NCBI GenBank assembly: GCA_022478985.1 | Contig: JAKSZP010002670.1 | Coordinates: 1-64,000 of the forward strand | Length of the DNA: 64,000 nucleotides | Direction: 5' to 3' | Origin: Massospora cicadina | Lineage: Eukaryota; Entomophthoromycota; Entomophthoromycetes; Entomophthorales; Entomophthoraceae | In this document: in pieces, positions 31,905-45,300 of the stretch | Layout of the letters: every line of letters begins with the position of its first letter | How positions within the stretch are numbered: position 1 is the stretch's first letter | Position numbers and translations under genes: made by a program | Notes under the pieces: model-generated | What the model was told of the DNA's origin: nothing | Database searches by the model: none | The model's input: the letters and a program-made list of their open reading frames with translations, nothing else

Positions 31905-32860
31905 ATTCCTAAAGGTGCTAGCTACCTTGCAGGGCCTCATGCCTTTGCAACAAAATGCCCCTTCCACCAAAGCATCCATTTTGAAATCCCTTCACACATG
32001 ATCCTCTTTTCCCCTGACCACCCATTCTGTACTTACGTTGAGAGCTGCCGCTTATCAGCTTCAGGTGCGTTGTTTAGACCATTCAATGTATATGTGCCCT
32101 TCCCTTGCCACTGCAACGTCCTCCATCCCTCCATTATCCAATGACCCTTCACCAACGCTTTGGCAGAACTTACAATTGGGTTTCATCCTCCCTCCCTCTC
32201 TCTCAACCGCTGCAGCTGCAACTCCTACTGTGACAAGCAACTAAACTATTCTTCTAAAGCTTTGCAAGAGCAAATCCCAGTTTTTCAATTCAATTTACTG
32301 TGGTCAATGGCTCATGGGCCAACCACTCCTCTCACCAGCCAATAGTCTCCAAACCCTAGCCCTATATGCCCAACTATAATCCTTTTAAAAGTCTTGAATG
32401 GGTGGATGACACTAGGCAACCTTATGCCCCTGCCCCATAAATTAATTGCGTCTATTTTAACCTGCCTTCCAATCCTGCACCCCAGTATCACTTCTAATTT
32501 TGCAGAAGCTTTTCACATACAAGCACCATAAGTTTGCCATAAAAGTGACTGTTTCCCCCACCAATACCCCCTACTACAAACCCTTCACATGGCCATGGAG
32601 CCACTTATTTAATGTAATAGCTCTTTATAAATTCCTATTTGACTTTCCAGGTGGACCAGAATTGAGATCAAAGAGCTGGCGTTCGCTTTTGGTCACTCAT
32701 GTGCCAATTCCACCAAAACTTTACTGTTTGGCCTATTACCCCAGACTTCCAACTGCAAAGGAATTTTCTTGTTTGCTGGACGTCTTAGGGTATGAAAAGG
32801 CAATACTGCAAGTTATGTTGAGTCACTGCCCACTATAGAGATCCTTGATGAGCCAAACAT
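31905..32860 (+). pseudogene. Decayed coding-like stretch, possibly family G
   Basis: The plus strand is C-rich with Pro/Ser/Thr-rich frames (32038-32244) and a 112-codon frame at 32500-32838 containing TWPWSHLFNVIALYKFLFDF. The composition resembles G-family coding sequence elsewhere, but I could not align a specific motif, so the assignment is tentative. It is truncated on the left at the D element boundary. Confidence 0.3.
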
Positions 32861-34630
32861 CAAAATATCTTAGTTTTTAAATTCTATAAAACTGACGCCC
32901 TGACTCCTATTCTTTCTGAATTCACACAATACCTTAGGTTTAAGGCAGATGAAGAACCCCTTGACCACCTTCTTCAATCAAAATGACCACTTATGATTGC
33001 CACTGCGGCACCATTCTAAAAATCTTTTGCTTATCAGTTTTTTTGGCACCTGAAAATAAACGTGTGGCCCCTTTTAGGTTGGGCCCCATCATAAAAAGTA
33101 TTAGTAGACCTAAAATTCTCCATTAGTAAACGTTGAGTTTGTCAAAATCATATTTGCCTCTAAATTTAGATATTAACATTTGTAGCACCTTAAAAAATGA
33201 AAGTTTATAATCCTGATTGTGATAAAATTCTAAGTATTATATAATTTGTGAGGTTTATGGGTTTATAGTTTTGTGGTCCTTAAGGACTTATGGTTCTCAT
33301 AAATACTTGATTTATGGCAAGGATATCAACAAAAAATATTTTTACCTTTTATTTCCTTGGCAAACAACATATAAAATGGATTTATGATTCTTAGAAAGTA
33401 TTTTCTCAACTTTGATATGCCTTCTTCCTTTTTTCAAAGTTCATAATCCAGGTCCAGTCTTTTAAAAAATAATATTACATCTCAACTTAAAGATTAAAGA
33501 TTGCAGTCATTTATTGAAACAGATTATTGGAAAATATAAAACCTTTGTTTAACTTTGTAACTTACAACTATATTCCTTCTGATTTAATTATAATGAGCTT
33601 CATGAGTATAAAGAAGTCATAGTACACATCATGGATTCTACCGTCATTTTTATTGATACACTTTATATCTTTACTCATCTTTATAATAAACTTTTATGTC
33701 GCAGTTTCCTAGTATGGTTGAAAAAAGTTGCCAAGCATGGAATCAGATTTCTAAAGCAATGACAATGTGTGGCTTGTTTGCCTTTCATACATGCATCTGG
33801 TGTTGCTGCAATGCAGTATATGAACCTATGGTGAGAGATTTTGTATTAAGTTTTTTGCCAAAGATTGAGCTGAGGCCATGTGATTGGACTCAGTGATGTG
33901 GTCATGTATGCTGGCGCTGCTATAGTATCAATCATATGATATCCTTTGCACATTTTTATGACGGCTTCTTGTGAGTGGGTGTTTTTTAAAACAGAGGTAG
34001 TTGTGGGTCATATAAGTTTTTTGAGTTTTGCTCTCATTTGGGAGAGTATAATGTCTCATCTTAGGTACTACCTCCACATTTTACTGATAGATTTTTATTC
34101 TTTCTGGTGAAGCCTTGAATAAAAATGATCACAGGATGGTTTAGTAGGTAAACCTTTAGTAATTAAAGGTAAACAGGAAGAAATTATAAATTAATAAATA
34201 AAAAGCAGCATCCTATGAAATTATTAACAGATTTACACAATAGTGTTACATTAGAACACATGCTTAAACTTATACTTGAAGGTAAATAATGAACCCATTT
34301 GGTGTCTGGGCTTTTATAAAAATATACTGAAATACATCAGCTGATTAGTTCTGTGGATATGGAAGAATTAGCTACAGAATCATTTTTCAGACTTTTACAA
34401 TATGGTGAACTTTATAAGAAATTTTTATTGCACCCAAGCAATTAAAAAGATTTTTGAGAATCTCAATTTATAGCAAACTCTTTTTTAAAAATGAAAATTG
34501 CAGAAAATATTCTTATTGGGGCTTTCATGACCGTATAATAAAAGAGAAAAGTTGTTCTGTTAGGGTCCAAAATTATATGTTTGATTTTAAATACTAAGCA
34601 ATCATAAAAACACCAATTTAGACATAAATC
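32861..34630. other. AT-rich spacer, no gene recognised
   Basis: Only short frames, none with a recognisable motif. A 66-codon frame at 33696-33896 is Cys-rich but lacks regular spacing. Confidence 0.4.
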
Positions 34631-34634
34631 TAAA

Positions 34635-36480
34635 ATTTTATCAAATTCTATTCAAGGCACGCTGACCAGGGTACAGACATTACTAAAGCTTGAAGAGCTT
34701 AAAAATGAACAAATAAACCTACCTGAACAGAATGACTTGACCACCCAATTTCATGGGCTAATTACAATTGAACAAGAACACAATTAACCAGGTGGGACAG
34801 TGACAAGCTGCTCAACCCATCATGACAGAAGGGAAAGGAGGATTAGGGGCTCATCCTCGTCATCAGAGTCTGCATCAAAGGCAATAGTGCAGGTCAAGGT
34901 GGAGAGAATTGGTGTGGGGTGATCAGCGACATGGGGGGCGAGTAGGCTGATGATTGGTTAGGTGAAGAAATTACCTGCAGCAAAAATTGTGCTTATGTAC
35001 TGGGAAAAGAAGTTTTTGCATGTACGCAGGTGGAAGGAAGCTGAGATAATAAAATGACGGTGGCGCAGGTGACTTTTGGCTTGGCCTGAAAAGCAATAAC
35101 AACTTTCTGGATGGCGGCATTTGCTTGTTTGTGGAGGTTTAGTATGTTATATTTCCCTTGTGAGGCTATGTTTGGAGCAATAATGGAAGGAGATCCTTGG
35201 CAAGAATTGTCACTGATGAATCAGCCATATCACAGATGCCACAATTATCTGAGTGAGAAGCTGTTGCAATAACGATCTGGTGGTCAGAGATGAACACAAG
35301 AGCGTTTGTCTGGGGGCAATGAAAATGGTGAGGGACCTGAACGGGGTGCTGTATCTGGATAAATTCTTCAATTTAGTTTTTGATTATTCAACTACATTAC
35401 TTCTCTCATTGGTTTGATCCAATAAGGTCCATGGGTTCAGGTTGTACTAGAAATTGGGGTTAGTGAATTGATGTGCTGTGACTGTCAAATAAAGAAAAAC
35501 TTGGGAATGGACTGTTGTACAGGATGATTCCTTATTGAATGAGGCGCAGGTGGCACAGGGCTGAGGATGGAGCTGATTGGTAGCTGTAGGCGCCGTATTA
35601 GCTGCAGGCTTTGGGGGAGGGGGAAGGATTTTACCCCATACTGGAAAGGCAGTAGGGTGCGTGGAAAATTTGGGGGCAGATGGAGACAACGCAGGTCCAG
35701 TGGAAGCAGCAATAGAGGAGCATCTACGCTTTAAGTGATATAATTCAAAGCAGGATGGACAGATGGTCCACCCACCCTTTTGTGGGCCCAGAATGGGTGG
35801 TAGGGGGCAGAAGGAATGATGGCATAGGGGGATTAATTGAGCAATTTTATAGTATTCTGGGCTAATCATGGCAAATGCCCAAGGTCCAGTGAGGCGAGCA
35901 GCCACATTGGGGACTACAAACTGAAGGTTGGGATTGGAGCCATATACAGTTAAACCTTACATCAACTCCTGATTGAACACCGCGGGTGAAGGTGAGTGGG
36001 AAACCCCACAAACTGAACCACCATAGTGGTGTCTGTGGGGAGCAAGGTGCGCGTTGTGGGGATAAGGGGTGCCCTAGAAACCCAGGGGTATGGTGGCCTC
36101 AGTGGCGGCGTCAGCTTCACAACTGAGGCATAGATCAAAATATCCTTATAGGGAGGAAATCTATAAAACTGGACGGCAGCATCACTGCCTAAGCCATGTC
36201 AATAATAGCTTTTTTGGAGTATGAGGATAATTTCCCATATTTGACCCAAAGGACAAAAAGCAGCTGGGAGCGGGGGAGAATGAGTGGGCTGCGAGGCACT
36301 GCCTGGGCATGTGCAAGGTGGATGGCGAGATCCTTGAATTGAATTAACAGCTGATGATTTGGTGGGACTGGATGAACTTGTCTGAGTGTGTTTTCCCACT
36401 GAAAAGAAAACGCTGGGTGGTGTTTTGCCTCTGAATCACATGGGAGCAGCCAGCGGAGAATCCAAGGTCATTGGGGATCA
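34635..36480 (-). mobile_element. Family G element: CCHC protein plus L2-type 3' tail
   Basis: On the minus strand this runs from Pro/Ser-rich coding sequence (36.4 kb) through a CCHC protein to an acidic SDDEDEP block (34.86 kb). It ends in the tail GTAATGTCTGTACCCTGG followed by TCAGCGTGCCTTGAATAG (34683-34648). It aligns along its length with 54.5-56.35 kb on the plus strand. No endonuclease or reverse transcriptase is present. A coding, ORF1-like unit ending in a LINE tail resembles half-LINE elements such as HAL1. Confidence 0.65.
35447..35905 (-). pseudogene. G-family gag/ORF1-like protein with CCHC knuckle
   Basis: This 152-codon block begins ARLTGPWAFAMISP and holds C-PS-C-FELY-H-LKRR-C at 35761-35720, an exact CX2CX4HX4C knuckle. 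A Pro-rich stretch follows (KILPPPPKPAANTAPTA). The upstream minus-strand sequence (35.95-36.4 kb) continues the same protein in other frames, including PPYKDILIYAS. The knuckle indicates nucleic-acid binding. The 54-kb copy has YPSFFVLHHSKRN at the same place, so its knuckle is destroyed. The true start is upstream of this block. Confidence 0.6.
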
Positions 36481-36484
36481 AATG

Positions 36485-37558
36485 GGAGAAGTAAGTGTAG
36501 GCTAGTTAGATTTAATTTACTTTTTATATAACTAAGTTTGCTCAAAAGCTACTCCAAGTGGAAAGAAAAGCTTTACCAATATAAACATAAATTATAGCTC
36601 ATAATTAAAATGAGATTCATAAACTCAGCTGAACAAAATTACCTTATACTTTGTGAGGTTGAGTTTTTATGGAATATTGGGATTAAATCTAAATTTCTTG
36701 AACATTAAAGGTCCCTTTCATAACAGGTAGGGCTACAAACCACTTTACTTATGACTTTGGAGAGATCATTAATAGTTTTCAAATGTCTCTATTTTGTCCT
36801 TATCCTTATTATTTTAAGTTTTAATTTTAACTTTTAATAATTGAAAGATGTCATTATCTGAGACAGTGTGCTTTTAGATTAGATAATTGTAGTTTGCTAT
36901 ACAGAATAGAATTTTTATGTTGACTTGAAAATGCTAACTTTTCAAAAACTAAAGTTACTATCTCCTTTGAATAAAAGGTTTTAATATAATCTTACTTATA
37001 AGTATCTTTCAAGCCTCATTTTGTATAAATTAAGACCATTATGTATCATATTAAATTTATTGCTTTCCCTATCCATACAATTTATAATGTGTGTATTTAA
37101 AGTATACCAGCTGCTATGTTGATAATTATAATAGACTTAAAAGAAGCTAAACATAATCTACTAAAGATAATACTGTATACAAATAACTTTGATGTCAATT
37201 AACAACACAAGATTATAATCTTCTTATGAGTCATATGTCTAAAAAATTTAAAGCAAATAAATATAATCCCTAAAGTTTAAATATTACATCCCCAATTCTA
37301 GGCTTTTCTATAGAAATTAAGTCTGTTTTTATAACATATTGCATCCAAGAATCATAATATGATCAAATAAGACCTTTATGTGACTTTAAGCATTATTTTT
37401 TAATTAGTAATAGCGGTGTCCAACCCAAGAGGGAATTTCCTCCACTCATCTTTATTCAATATACGCCAAACAAAGGGATTATCATATATACTAATGAAAA
37501 TTCTGACATGGTGCCCTATCATTGGCCTAAGAAATCATATTAGAAAGGATGAGGGTTC
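36485..37558. other. AT-rich spacer, nothing recognised
   Basis: Very AT-rich with no frame above 60 codons and no repeat shared with other parts of the window that I could see. Confidence 0.45.
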
Positions 37559-37563
37559 AGGAG

Positions 37564-38708
37564 TGTAAAAATTAACTTGAGGGTTCTTATTGGCAACAAC
37601 CCTAGTAACCTTTTTAATGCACAGGTTCAGTTTCCTTGTGCACTTCATCTGTGTTGTATAGTAGAATAGATTATTAATCAATAATAGTATGACGAATATT
37701 ATCCATAGTTGAGTATAAATTCTTATATTTTGGCCCAACGCTCAGCCAGTATTCCTGATTAAATACTTGTGATGTCATGATCATAGGGATTTGTTCCCTC
37801 ATTCTGTCCAACCCAATCTTCGCTGAGATTCCCTGATGACAGCATCCTTGGTCCAACACACAGTTGGCAGCAATCCCCAATTTTGTCTCCTTCTTCTCTA
37901 GATCCCCGCTCAGATCTTTATTCTTTTCTCTAAGAGTCTTCCAATTATCACACACAGCAATAATGATCTTGAGAAGAATAGCACAATGGAAAGCTGATGA
38001 TAGTTTACTCTTTAAACTATATACTGGATGAATAACTTAGAACTATATAACTCTGTTCTCATAATACTTTTTTATTAGAGTGAATCCTAGGGAAACTATA
38101 GTGGGGATTCAGTCATCTAACCCTTGGTTGACACCTCTTAATGAAACAGCAACCGTTGCCATTAAATCACCCATCCTCATCTTATCAGCGATGGTCTGCC
38201 CCATCCTGTCTAGGATTCTATCGTTGGACATCCTCAAGACATAAACAGAAAGTTTCAGAAAACTTGTCCCTAACGTTTTCCTCTCGAACCAAGCAACTCC
38301 CCATATTTGGCTAGTGATCTGCTTAGGTAATGGGAATTGTTGCCCATTAAGGCAGGTCACGCACCAACTGATTGAATTACTAGTTGCAGGCAGCATCACT
38401 CGCCTTGCAACTTGCTATTCATTCCCAATAAGTTGGTGATGAAACCTGACTGATCCCAATTGGTACACCTGATAGTTAATCACTAACAGATGCCCCTATC
38501 TCTTTGGAAACTCCGCCTGATGATATCTTAAGTATTTTTCCAGATCTATCCCCGATGGATACAACCAGGCGAACATCTTAAAATCCCCCAAACCGTAGTT
38601 AATCCAAAACCTGGGCCAACTGATTTCAATTCACTTCGCCTTAGGGAATTTTCTCCTAGCGATCCCTGGTAATCTAGCAGGCTGGGAATATGGGCAAAAA
38701 TCCCAACA
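37564..38708 (-). mobile_element. Family E solo LTR
   Basis: The 1145-bp minus-strand unit starts TGTTGGGATTTTTGCCC and ends AATTTTTACA. It is homologous along its length to 56748-57894. Homology stops at the same bases on both sides, which defines the LTR ends. It is flanked by AGGAG (37559-37563) and AGGGG (38709-38713), a 5-bp duplication with one mismatch. No internal sequence adjoins it, so it is a solo LTR left by recombination. Fragments of open frame inside (37674-37955 and 38109-38399, minus) match frames in the other copy, e.g. EKNKDLS.DLE.K. Confidence 0.85.
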
Positions 38709-38713
38709 AGGGG

Positions 38714-39290
38714 ATCTTTTCTGGTCAGTGCTTCAGGTGGCAGCTTAAGGTGACAGAAAGGGGTCAGATTACCAACAGCATGAGGAATAAGGAGATAGAG
38801 GTGCGGGTTCTCCTCATTAATGAGGCCAGCATTATGTATCGCCTTGATGTATTAAGCAAGATGATGTTCAGTGAATGATTTGAGTTTTCGCATGCAAGTA
38901 AAAGACTTGATATGCTGGCAGATTTAAGACTAGTTGGGTTCAAAAAGTGTTGATCTTACTGCATTGATGCATACGCAGCATGCTAAAAAAGCGATTTTTT
39001 TGACATAATATTTTCTTCTTCATAAGAAATTCTGGTAAATTGGGTATAGGAATGGCCTAACAAAATGGCTCCATTAAAATATGGAGAGCTTGGCAGAGGA
39101 GAGAGTTAGTGAGCACGTGCTGCTATGTCATACTTTTGTTGTATTTTTATAAAGTAAAAGCCCATTATGCGGATGAAAATGGCAGTGGTGAGTCATCTTG
39201 GGGGGCGGGGTGAAAAAATTCATCTATGGCAAAGTTAGCTTTATGCCGTATGATTGTTATCATTATCAATCCATCTGAGGTGACTCTAAA
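38714..39290. other. Spacer without recognised features
   Basis: Mixed-composition sequence with no open frame or repeat that I could match. Confidence 0.35.
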
Positions 39291-39299
39291 AGGAGTTAA

Positions 39300-40324
39300 T
39301 TAGGCTTCACTGGGCCAGCAACAGGAGTTGGATGGGTGGCATACTGATTGGCCGTGCACAATTGATCATGGCAATTATGCAAGCATCTAAACTGCAATCC
39401 TCTCAGGAATAGTTCTAGTGGTTGAGCTCTGGTTGGGTGAAGCGGTGGAAGCAGCACCTGCAGTGGTAAAGGATTGGGGAGGGAGGATTGATTTTAATTT
39501 AAAAACCTCAATGAGGCAACAGCAGGGCTGTAACCAGAGGGAGGAGAAGTGGAACCTGCTTCAGTGGAAAACACTGGGCACTTGTGCTTCAATGATTGAG
39601 ATCAAAGCAAAAAGGACATATGGTGCAGCTATTCTCAACGCATGCTAGAAGGGATAATCAGGGGCATATTTTATCACAGTGAGGGGTGTATATGAGATGG
39701 GTGTCACAGAAGAAGTGGGGATGGTCGCAAATGCTTAATGCCCAGCAAAATAATTGTTGCTCTAGGGCACCATGAACTGCATCATGGGTCAACACCGTAG
39801 GCCACCATACCCTCAGAGAGTTCGTGTTAGAACATTTGGGGAGTGGTGGGAGGTCAATCTGGAAAACTGGACCTCTAGCGTGGACTCATCCAGAAGGCGA
39901 GTTCTGATAGTTGGGAAGGGTGTGTTTTTGTAAATCAAGGGCAGATGTGCTGTCGCCATTGCATGGGCTTCACAAGAAAAGCCAAGATCAAAGTACCCCT
40001 TAAAGGGGCGGAAATTATTAATCCAGCAGGTTTGTACACCACCGTTGCCAACTCAATGTTGACTACGCTTGTGTAGGTAAAGATGTTCCTAAAATTGACC
40101 CAAAAGCTGAAATTAAGTTTGATCTGAGGGAGCTAGGATGATTTGTAGCGCCACCTGGGAGTGTGCAAGGTGGTGGGATAGGTTCTAAAGCGGGATGTAG
40201 CAACTGGAAGTGTTTAAGGGGCTAGCTGGGTCATCCTAGGCGCATTTTGGTGAGGGCTAAGTAACGCCAGGAGCGGCGCTCCACCATTCCACATTAGGGC
40301 AGAAGGCGTCAATTGCGTTGACAT
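39300..40324 (-). pseudogene. Family G copy, 5' part with plausible start codon
   Basis: An ATG at 40324-40322 opens MSTQLTPSALMWNGGAPLL on the minus strand. After stops and shifts, FRPFKGYFDLGFSCEA and MATAHLPLIYKN follow at about 40.05-39.95 kb, matching the 28.6-kb fragment. A hydrophobic/aromatic block corresponds to the 36-kb copy (FPPYKDILIYAS). No CCHC knuckle or LINE tail was found at the downstream end, so the copy is 3' truncated or too decayed there. Confidence 0.6.
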
Positions 40325-40850
40325 AATTTTTTACAATGTGGGTAAAAAGGCTGGTTGAGCATAGACTTATTTATTAAATAGAGTTTAATTGAATAAGTGA
40401 TTGAAGCTGAAACTAAGAGATATTCTAACATTTATTACCATAAAAATGTACTTTTTATTAACTATCAACGAATAATGAAAGTAAATGTTTGTGTGTGCAA
40501 TGTCCATCCAAGTCTACAGCATTTAAAGATAAAATTATCAACTTGGGTGTCTGAAAGAGTGTCTTAATGTCCCTTGAAGCTTGTTAAAAGCATAATAAAA
40601 TAAATAAATGACATAGTTATATTATGAATATATATATAATTTAGTTAAAATCAATATAATTTTTGGCTAATCATGTAGTATTATTTAATTAATTGTTAGA
40701 TCATTTGTTTAAGATAAAATTTTGGAGAATTGATTAATTTATAAAGGCTCAAGGGTTTTGCCTATGCAATTTGGTGGTTATACTTTGATTTGATCCGTTA
40801 AAACACTTCCTTGCATTATTAAAAAGTTATTTATAATATATAAAAGGTTG
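40325..40850. other. AT-rich spacer
   Basis: Very AT-rich, no frame of interest. The 5' end of the following LINE lies somewhere in 40.84-40.94 kb. Confidence 0.4.
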
Positions 40851-40937
40851 GTTGATAGGGTTTTTCTTTCCTTTAATAATAACATTAGCTACCAAGATTC
40901 ACTTCAAACAGTAAAATTTGATAGTAACACAGGAGAG

Positions 40938-42300
40938 ATGGGCGATTTCAACAAACCACAATTAAATTGAGCGAAAGCTGTATCAGGCAATAGGCAAAAC
41001 GGTGTGCTGAAGGGCAAGAATCGCCCTGGTGGTGGACCGGGAACCAATGCCACCAAGAAATCACAAACTCAGACACCGTCAAGGTTTGTGGAGGTCACAT
41101 CTAAACAAAACTTGTACACAGAAATCCAGTATGCCCAAGCCCTATTAAAGGTAGAGAACAGGATCTGAATTTTCCTAGGGGTTGATTCTCCAACTCTGTG
41201 AGTGAAAATGGGTGAGTCACAGGCCTCCCTTTTCCCCATGCGGTGTACGTCACCACCCATACCATCTATCATGGCTGTATTGATATGGGCCTTGAAAACG
41301 AAGAAGATGCAGATGCCACCACAAAAGTCTGAATTGAAATTGCCCTCCCTGAGGGCAAAGGAATTGTGCGCACTGCGCACACCAGATGGAACAAAGTGAA
41401 CACTTTGTTCATTTCCTTTGACTTGCCCCCTACCAACTTTCCCTGCAACATAATTGAGGAGGAGCTCTGAGCTGTACTAGCCGCCTATGGAGAAATTAAA
41501 ATATTTTAACTACAGCAGTTTCACCTGATGCTGAACCTGTGCACAGGAAAGGCAATCGCCATGATCAACTTAATCCCTAAGGTGGCTGAGGACCTCACAA
41601 AAATCCTACACATTGTGGTGTTTCACCTCCCAAATGGGGAGTGTCAAAAGGTATTCTGCGTCGCACCAGAAGTGCACCGCCTATCTGCAACCACTGCAGC
41701 GCATTGGGGCACAAGGTACACACATGCCCCTTGAAGGAGGGAATATTGGCCCCATACTTCTGTGATGATGCCATGGATGAAGATGATAAAGACTACGCCA
41801 AAATAGTTGACACCAACCACGCCTTCCTCTGAGAGAGGATTGGCAATACATTCTCACAGACCCAGTATGACCCATTGTATGCAAAATGGTACAGAAGGCC
41901 TGCAAGTGGGCTGCAGCCAAGGCTGCATCACTTGTGGCCTCCTCCATCAACCCTGGTCAAAGTCAAGAGGACATAGAGAAAATCAGCTTAAACAACCAAT
42001 CAGAGCAGTTACTCAAGATGAAAATTTTCTCAAAAATTTTACTGAATCACCATGTGGTATCAATCAAGAGATTTTAGATGGACAATTAAGCTCCACTAGT
42101 GGCAAAAAATGTGGGACCCACATCTTCAAATTCGAGCACTGCAACCACAGAAAACAATCAGCACACCACACCAAACCACCATGATTCACAAGCAGGAAAA
42201 GTAAACTCAAACTTTAAAGCTGCAAGACCCGTGAGAAATTGGCACAGGGTAAGGGATAGAACGACAACACATATTGGACAGGCCCAGTGACACAGAGCAA
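40938..42300 (+). pseudogene. L2 ORF1 (second copy)
   Basis: ATG at 40938 opens MGDFNKPQLN, stopped at codon 11 but continuing as a Lys/Gly/Pro-rich N-terminus. AVYVTTHTIYHGCIDMGL, VNTLFISFDLPPTNFPC and LMLNLCTGKAIAMI form the RRM-like part (41.24-41.58 kb). A perfect knuckle C-NH-C-SALG-H-KVHT-C follows at 41686-41727. Downstream PGQSQEDIEKI matches the 13.3-kb copy. It would bind LINE RNA. Stops and shifts break it into at least five pieces. Confidence 0.78.
41686..41727 (+). other. CCHC zinc knuckle of the second L2 ORF1
   Basis: Exact CX2CX4HX4C, preceded by PPI and followed by PLKEG, as in the 13.06-kb knuckle (PPI and PTKEG). Confidence 0.88.
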
Positions 42301-42361
42301 GTTCCTGAAAATGGACGCTGGGTTAGAACCAGGTGGCCCTCCCAACTGCTCCTGAGGCGCT

Positions 42362-45300
42362 GTGGGCACCTCAGTATCAATAGTGACGCTAAACATTGTG
42401 GGAGCCAGGGCTCAAGCGTTCCCAAGCCAAAAATCTGGACTTCCTGCAAAAACCCCCTGTAGATATCTTGGCCATCCAAGAAACCCACTGTTTACAGGGG
42501 AGGAGGGAACCTGGTCAGTTAGGGTCTTACAATCCCTATTGGTATGGACGTCCCACTGTGGGGTGGTTGTCCACAATAACAAAAAAATTTAAAAACACTA
42601 ACTCCTCTTCATATCTGCATGGCTGCATCCTGGTAGCAATAATCACATGCCAAGAGGACACAATCTAGATAACATGCATCTATGCACTATGCATCGCATC
42701 TGAGAAGAAGAAATTCCTCAAAACTGTCCCAACACTCACCCTCCTACCAGATAGCATTCTGTTGGGCGACTTCAGCTGCTGGGCTAACCCCAACATGGAC
42801 TAATGTCCTAACCCCAGGAGATACCCCCCAGTGCACATTGAATTCCATTTAATGAAGGCATCCCTTGGCCTACACGATAACCTCCCCCTGGTCACCACTC
42901 CTCCCCCACGTGACTCGCCCAAAATATTTGAGGAAACGCTCATCTCAATGAGCCGCATTGACTTCATCCTCACCCCAAAACCCACCACTTGAACATCTCC
43001 AACTTCTCAACAAAAAAAGATAAATTTCTCTGACAGACTCATTTCAGTGCAGCTTTTGCCATCTAAAACTCCCACACTAATGTCAACCTGGAGGAAGTTA
43101 CACCCAGAAAATATAAAATTGCCCAAAATATCTGACTGGGTCAAATACTAGGCCACAAATCCAAAATTTGTTACTCCATCTGTATCAGACCCCATCACAA
43201 CCTGGGCTAATTTCAAAGCTGAACTAATAAATAAAACTCTCCATCTCGCCTCATGTAAGTACACCTCTGACACAGCCACAATCAGGCGCATCTTGGAAAA
43301 ACTAGACCACCTCAAGTTCAACACCCTGAAGTCCAACAATATCACCAACTGAGGGCGCAAATGGGAGGAAATATCCGCTTGCCTAAACGCCCTCATCATT
43401 GAAAATAGCACAGTATCAAAGTATCAAAAAAAGGTTAGTTCATAAAAGTAGGTGAAACCTGCTTGATGTACTTTTTTCACAACTCCACTCCTGCGGCAAC
43501 CAACCCACATGCACACAGGTCTGCAAAGATGACGGCACCGTTGCAACTGACCCAGTAGAGGTCAAGGCAGAAGTACACTGCTACAACAATAAACTATACT
43601 GTTACACCCCAATTGATCCCCCAAAAATCAAAGAATTTTATACACACCACCAGAATACAAAGCGCAACACCGGACTATAACCTCATAAACCTAATCACAC
43701 AGGAGGAGCTCTGGGACAAAGACCGTGGTGCACCACATAGGAAATGTCTAGGGCCTGATGGGATACCCTATGAATTCTACAAAAAGTACTTCAAGTAAAT
43801 TGCCTCCCTCCTCTTGGCATCAATGGACCAGCGCCTACTGGAGACACGCCTCCTACCTGGTGCCAGGACTCCTATGTCATAATCTTGTTTAAGAGGGCAA
43901 CAAACTAGACCTGGTCAACTGGCGCCCAATTGCACTCTTTAACACTGATAAAAAACTACTAACAAAAATATTAACCACCAGATTATGTATACTATAACTC
44001 AAAGTTCTGTCGCCAAATCAGTCTGGGTTCATACCACGGCGTTCAATCTAAACTAACATACACTCCGTCGCCAACATATGCCAGTCCTAAGCAACTGGAG
44101 CCCTGGTATTCCTAGACCACGAGAAGGCATATAATCACGTTAGTTGGCCATACATGAAGGAATGCCTAAGCGCCTTCAAAATCCATTCCAGTTTCATAAA
44201 TTGGGTGATGCTCCTTACAGAATCCGCATCCATAGCTGAATGCGGCCTGGCTTCCTAACCAACAATATCATACCACACAGAGAGCTTAAACAAGGGGACC
44301 CCCTCAGCTCACTGTTGTATAAATTCAGTATCAATCCACTCCTTTGAATAGCTGAATCACGCCTAATGGGCATAACCGCACAAGGCCAACCAACAGTCAA
44401 GATACTAGCCTTTTGGATGACTGTGTGACAGGTATAACTAAAAAAAATGATGCCCAACAGCTGGAACGCACCCTGGAGGAATATTCCATTGTGAGCAATG
44501 CGTCGCTCAACAAAAAGAAAATGGAAATAATCCTCCCAGGAAAGTACACTAACAACTGGGCCACAACACCCAAACCTCACAGCCCCCCACAAAGGAACAA
44601 CCCACTCATCCTACCCTTTACATCACCTCCCTCAACCAACCATGCTCTTCACCTTGGGATATGACTGGAAACAGGGGGGTATGCCAATGAGACAATTGAA
44701 GACAATCTAATACAGCGGATGTCTAACTGCATCACCTCCCTTAAGGGAAGAACCCCAGGACTAATGGGGCAAGTAACAGTCACCAACTCACTCATCCTCT
44801 CGATCCTGTGGTTCCCCACCCACGCAATCTCCTTCTCATTTACATTCATATCCTCAGTCCATGCACTTAACAAAGATGGCTGTGGCCTAGGTCCTGGCCA
44901 CCTGTATGGGTGTAAACACTCTTCGCCCATGCTCCAGTGGAGGCATGGGCCTAATAGACTTTGAGGTCCACTCCAACCGCATATTGGGCACCTGGATAGA
45001 GAAAATCCTAGCCCCAGACTTCCCACAACAACACTGGTCTAGAGCAGCGAGTGCCAACTTTGCGCAGGCGTTCAAACTCTCTGAACCACACAACCTATCC
45101 AACCTGCTCTCATACCTTGCAAACTGCCCCAACGCAGCAGGCCCACATGGAACCCACTCACTTCAGACGCCTCCTCCACTCCATTCAGCACATAGCGTGG
45201 ACCATCACTCTCACAGGCACTAGTCAGGGAAAGGGAAGGCCCAGAGCTCACTTCACGCTAAGAGAACCAGATGACCAATCCCAGAGGGACACACACGACA

